Shown: positions 5,573-7,699 of the stretch, in pieces
How the letters are laid out: every line of letters begins with the position of its first letter
Numbering within the stretch: position 1 is the stretch's first letter
Source of the DNA: Acidobacteriota bacterium
Lineage (GTDB): Bacteria > Acidobacteriota > Terriglobia > Terriglobales > Acidobacteriaceae
Direction: 5' to 3'
DNA: 7,699 nucleotides
Assembly: GCA_021778815.1 (NCBI GenBank)
Contig: JAJYBW010000163.1
Coordinates: 1 to 7,699 of the forward strand
Translations under genes and position numbers: made by a program
The notes under the pieces: model-generated
What the model saw: the letters and a program-made list of their open reading frames with translations, nothing else
What the model was told of the DNA's origin: nothing
Databases searched by the model: none

Positions 5573-5998
5573 AAAACGAAAAAGAGTGCCGCCTAAGTTC
5601 CGATCATTTCGCGACTTTCGGAGCGCCTTGAACTCCATCGCGCGCTCATGGGAAACCCAATATCAGGGTTGGTGTTTCCAAATAGCGTGGGCAAGCTCAC
5701 GTGCATGGCCACGCTTGCTCGCGATAGCATCCGCCCTGTTTTTCTCAAGGCCGGACTTCCATGGCACGGGGGCACGCTTTCCGAAGAGGCCTCACGACAA
5801 ACCTGCACCGACTCGGAATTTCCCGATAAGACGTTCCAAGCCACCTTACGGCACTCGAACGTCGCTGTAACGCAGGCGTGCTACATCAAAACAAGCAACG
5901 CTGATGCTGTTGAAGCGATGCTCCCACTTGAACATGCAACCAATGTGCAATTGGGACACGCCGACCCGAAAACCAACCAGCAACCGCCAGTGTTGTAG
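5573..5998 (+). pseudogene. Decayed tyrosine recombinase (phage-type integrase), C-terminal part
   Basis: The catalytic C-terminal half of a tyrosine recombinase is recognisable in pieces. In one frame: KTKKSAA, a TAA at 5594-5596, then VPIISRLSERLELHRALMGNPISGLVFPN. Further on in the same frame: DSIRPVFLKAGLPWHG. The next conserved part, which should resemble HAFRRGLATNLHRLGI, is split over two other frames: ARFPKR from 5772 and TTNLHRLGI at 5794-5820. The first frame then resumes at 5822 with PDKTFQATLRHSNVAVTQACYIKT, which holds the late histidine and the catalytic tyrosine (codon at 5882). One stop and three frame changes mean it is dead. The N-terminal half is missing. It marks an old integration or excision scar in the intergenic region. 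Confidence 0.8.
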
Positions 5999-6256
5999 GA
6001 GAGCCTCTAAATTCTTATTGTGATTGGATTTGCCGAGGCTATGGCGGTGGACGGAGGTGTCAGCAAACCGCTCTCTAGATCCAATTCCCTACTAACAGGG
6101 AATTTAACAGGAATTCGCAAAATTAGCGCCCGAATTTCTAAGTGGTGCTCAGGCGATTGCTCTGAATCTAGACGGGTTCTGGCCGCGGAATTTGATTTGA
6201 CGCACAAAATCAACGGGAAAGTTTAGATCACATATCAGGGAATTGCTATTGCGATA
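5999..6256. other. Gene-free stretch beside the dead integrase
   Basis: About 260 bases show no credible gene. An open frame of 68 codons from 6020 is lower in GC than the neighbours, lacks an SD and resembles no family. The stretch holds the CAGGGAA repeats and an AATTCCCT/AGGGAATT hairpin described separately, and is relatively AT-rich, consistent with foreign DNA left by the element that carried the integrase. Confidence 0.5.
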
Positions 6257-6266
6257 TCAGGGAAAT
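6083..6266. repeat. Cluster of CAGGGAA-type short repeats with one inverted copy
   Basis: Direct copies are CAGGGAATT (6096-6104), the variant CAGGAATT (6108-6115), CAGGGAATT (6236-6244) and CAGGGAAAT (6258-6266). The last two extend to ATATCAGGGAA (6232-6242 and 6254-6264), 22 bases apart. One inverted copy, AATTCCCT (6083-6090), pairs with AGGGAATT (6097-6104) around a 6-base loop. I recall similar CAGGGAAT-rich noncoding DNA next to integrases in other soil bacteria, but cannot verify that here. Confidence 0.5.
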
Positions 6267-6664
6267 ATATCTGCGGTTCGCTGCCAGACCGTTGGGACGG
6301 TTTGTATTGGTGCTGTCTGCGGAGGCGAAAAGTACCACGAGCCCGCGTACCTCTCAAGACGGCTTCCGCTAAGCCGCAGAATTTCGCCCAAGTCGGAGTC
6401 GATCCCTCCACGCAAGCGCTCCTGTTTGTTAATTTCACTTTGGGCTCGATTTTGAGTAGCAATTAAGTCCGATTGGGCAACAGTCACGGCGATGGTCGCC
6501 GTCTCGGCACTGGTGGCTGCCGCTGCGTTCGAGGTAGTAGTGACTGTTAGGGTAGAAGTGCCCACAGGTGTGACCGGGCCGCTTGCCTGGCAACCCGATA
6601 CGCTAGCTGACAACGCTGCACTCGCGCTAAGCTGTCCCTCCTCGAAAACTGAGGTTGCAGTCGG
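6257..6664 (-). pseudogene. Remnant of an Ig-like repeat protein, in frame after the copper protein's stop
   Basis: Directly after the TGA of the copper protein, the same frame stays open for about 135 codons. Its first half reads like a bacterial Ig-like repeat: GCQASGPVTPVGTSTLTVT, then TSAETATIAVTVAQ, with the Ser/Thr/Ala richness of acidobacterial surface proteins. The second half (DLIATQNRAQSEINKQERL and onward) matches nothing I know. There is no convincing start; a TTG at 6613 lacks a well-placed SD. I read it as a fragment of a larger surface protein fused by rearrangement next to the intact gene. It could instead be untranslated chance sequence. Confidence 0.35.
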
Positions 6665-7603
6665 TCATTCAGCATCGCCATCGATTCCGGAGTAAGCTCC
6701 ATAGCCGGTTTTTGCCTGTGAGCGGTCCATGGTTGACTGGATGAGGTCGCCGAGTTGCTGGGAGGTGAAGCTGTTGCCTTCGAGGTTGGCGGTGAGCCGG
6801 CCGTTGCGATCGATGATAATTGTGTGCAGCGAATGAGTGAGCACGCCTTCGCTGTACCAGAAATTCATACCGAACATTTGGGCGACCTGCTGGATGCGGG
6901 GCAGCGGTCCGGTGAGGAAATGCCAGTCGCTGGGATTGGCCTTCCAGGTGTTGGCATATAGCGCCAGGGCCCTGCCGTGGTCGTGCTCGGGGTCGATAGC
7001 GATGGTAAGCAGGATGAGATCCGAGCCGGCCCGCATTCGGAACCGCTTTTCGACCAGTGCGAGGTTATTGGACAGACGGAAGCAGTACTGGGGGTTCGGA
7101 CAGCGTGAGTAACCGAAGGTGAGCGCGACGACTTTGCCCTTGAACTGTGAAAGGCGGATAGTTTTTCCGGTCTGGTCGATGAGGATGAAGTCGGGCACGG
7201 ATTGGCCCACCAACAGTACCTTTATGGCGTCGGGATTGAGCGCGTTGCTGAGCGCGCTAAGACCGCCGGCTTCCATCGGCTCGGCTTCCGAGTTCACTCC
7301 GGATCCCGGCTGGATGCTTTCCGCGTAGAGATCGCTTCCTTTCTTAACGATGACGAAGCGTACGAACTGGCCGGGTTTCAGGGAATTGAACGAAGCGGAG
7401 GCGGGAACCTTGAAGGCCATCTCCATAGCGTCCATGTAGCCGGGAATGACGTTGCAGGAAACCACGATGGAGCGGTACGCGGCGTCCACCTGAATCAAAA
7501 TGCCACTGGCGGAGTGGTTTTGAGCCGCTTGCGCTAGAGCGGTTGACGCGAGTAGGACGGCCAGCAGGGCCGTGTAGTTTGCGATGGTTTCCTTGATGCG
7601 CAT
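6665..7603 (-). CDS. Periplasmic copper protein: CusF-like domain fused to SCO1/SenC thioredoxin domain
   Basis: This 312-residue protein has a Sec signal peptide (about 1-27, ending LAQA), a CusF-like copper-binding domain (about 32-98) and a SCO1/SenC domain (about 130-292). SCO proteins deliver copper to, or reduce, the CuA site of cytochrome oxidases outside the membrane. The CusF part shows IPGYMDAMEMAFKV with methionines M57, M60 and M62; the usual His before the motif is Cys (C50). In the SCO part GQSVPDFILIDQTGKTIRLSQFKGKVV starts the thioredoxin fold. The copper cysteines are C168 and C174 (GYSRCPNPQYCFRLSNN), a CX5C spacing instead of classic CX3C, and the conserved histidine is H257 (VLTHSLHTIIIDRNG). 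There is no membrane anchor beyond the signal. The start has a good SD (GAGGTG). It follows the preceding gene by 3 bases (TGA, TAG, ATG), so it is operonic. Confidence 0.9.
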   Translation of the reverse strand: MRIKETIANYTALLAVLLASTALAQAAQNHSASGILIQVDAAYRSIVVSCNVIPGYMDAMEMAFKVPASASFNSLKPGQFVRFVIVKKGSDLYAESIQPGSGVNSEAEPMEAGGLSALSNALNPDAIKVLLVGQSVPDFILIDQTGKTIRLSQFKGKVVALTFGYSRCPNPQYCFRLSNNLALVEKRFRMRAGSDLILLTIAIDPEHDHGRALALYANTWKANPSDWHFLTGPLPRIQQVAQMFGMNFWYSEGVLTHSLHTIIIDRNGRLTANLEGNSFTSQQLGDLIQSTMDRSQAKTGYGAYSGIDGDAE

Positions 7604-7606
7604 CTA

Positions 7607-7699
7607 TCACCTCACTGCAGCGACGTGTGTTCGCGCGCCCTGCGTATAGGGTTGCCGGTTGAGCTTGGTGTAGCCGGTTGCGAACTCCTCGATTGCTAT
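7607..7699 (-). CDS. Last 30 codons of the gene upstream of the copper protein
   Basis: The minus-strand frame is open from the window edge to TGA at 7607-7609. It ends FATGYTKLNRQPYTQGARTH plus six residues. The stop lies 3 bases before the copper protein's ATG, and the SD of the copper gene is inside this gene's last codons, so the two are almost certainly co-transcribed and may be translationally coupled. The tail is too short to name the family. Its position suggests a respiratory or copper-related partner, but that is inference only. Confidence 0.65.
   Translation of the reverse strand: MAIEEFATGYTKLNRQPYTQGARTHVAAVR

Noticed and set aside
6020..6226. A 68-codon plus-strand frame next to the dead integrase
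   Set aside because: There is no SD and no recognisable motif, and its codons run through the repeat cluster, so it is better explained as noncoding repeat-bearing DNA.
5403..6664. A tRNA or attachment-site gene near the integrase remnant
   Set aside because: I looked for an acceptor stem and T-loop pattern such as GTTCGAATC beside the integrase and found none, and no long flanking direct repeat was evident by eye.
1..7699. CRISPR array, defence or toxin-antitoxin system
   Set aside because: No regularly spaced repeats, Cas-like, nuclease or toxin-antitoxin proteins were seen; the only repeats are the short CAGGGAA set, which are too few and unevenly spaced.

Overview
The window reads as a piece of a soil-type Acidobacteriota chromosome (Bryobacter/Solibacter or Terriglobia-like). 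This is inferred from moderately high GC, abundant Tat leaders, an acidobacterial-style M19 dipeptidase, a CusF-SCO fusion with a CX5C site, and a tyrosine-recombinase remnant of a type common in that phylum. No rRNA, tRNA or CRISPR array was found, so placement rests on protein character alone.

Layout. (1) 3-365 (+): the 3' end of a gene cut by the window edge; unrecognised, with a beta-sandwich-like C terminus. (2) 3315-509 (-): an apparent operon of a 42-residue mini-ORF with a Tat leader (3315-3187), a 404-residue protein (3177-1963) and its 484-residue Tat-exported paralog (1963-509). The last two are coupled through a TAATG overlap. The pair belongs to a conserved but, to my knowledge, uncharacterised bacterial family. 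(3) 3316-3572: a divergent control region with a near-consensus promoter for the minus operon and a cluster of GAATGC sites. (4) 3573-4829 (+): a Tat-exported M19 dipeptidase. (5) 5402-4950 (-): a RidA-family protein with a Sec signal peptide, convergent with the dipeptidase. (6) 5403-6664: about 1.26 kb of decayed DNA holding a tyrosine recombinase broken by several frameshifts, a small family of CAGGGAA repeats and an Ig-like remnant. (7) 7699-6665 (-): the last 30 codons of an unidentified gene, then a periplasmic CusF-SCO1/SenC copper protein.

How the genes may work together. The central block (unknown paralog pair, dipeptidase, RidA) is dominated by exported proteins, so a periplasmic role in peptide or amino-acid turnover is a reasonable inference but is not shown by the sequence. 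The 42-residue mini-ORF ends in a peptide resembling a RidA C terminus. It may be an internally deleted Tat-RidA gene, with the intact Sec-RidA nearby as a relative. The copper protein belongs to a separate respiratory or metal-handling operon, divided from the rest by the mobile-element scar.

The most interesting items are the mini-ORF that sits in frame with its downstream gene, the near-identical RBS plus Tat leader shared by two unrelated genes, the 53-residue insertion in one paralog, and the GAATGC cluster in the divergent promoter.
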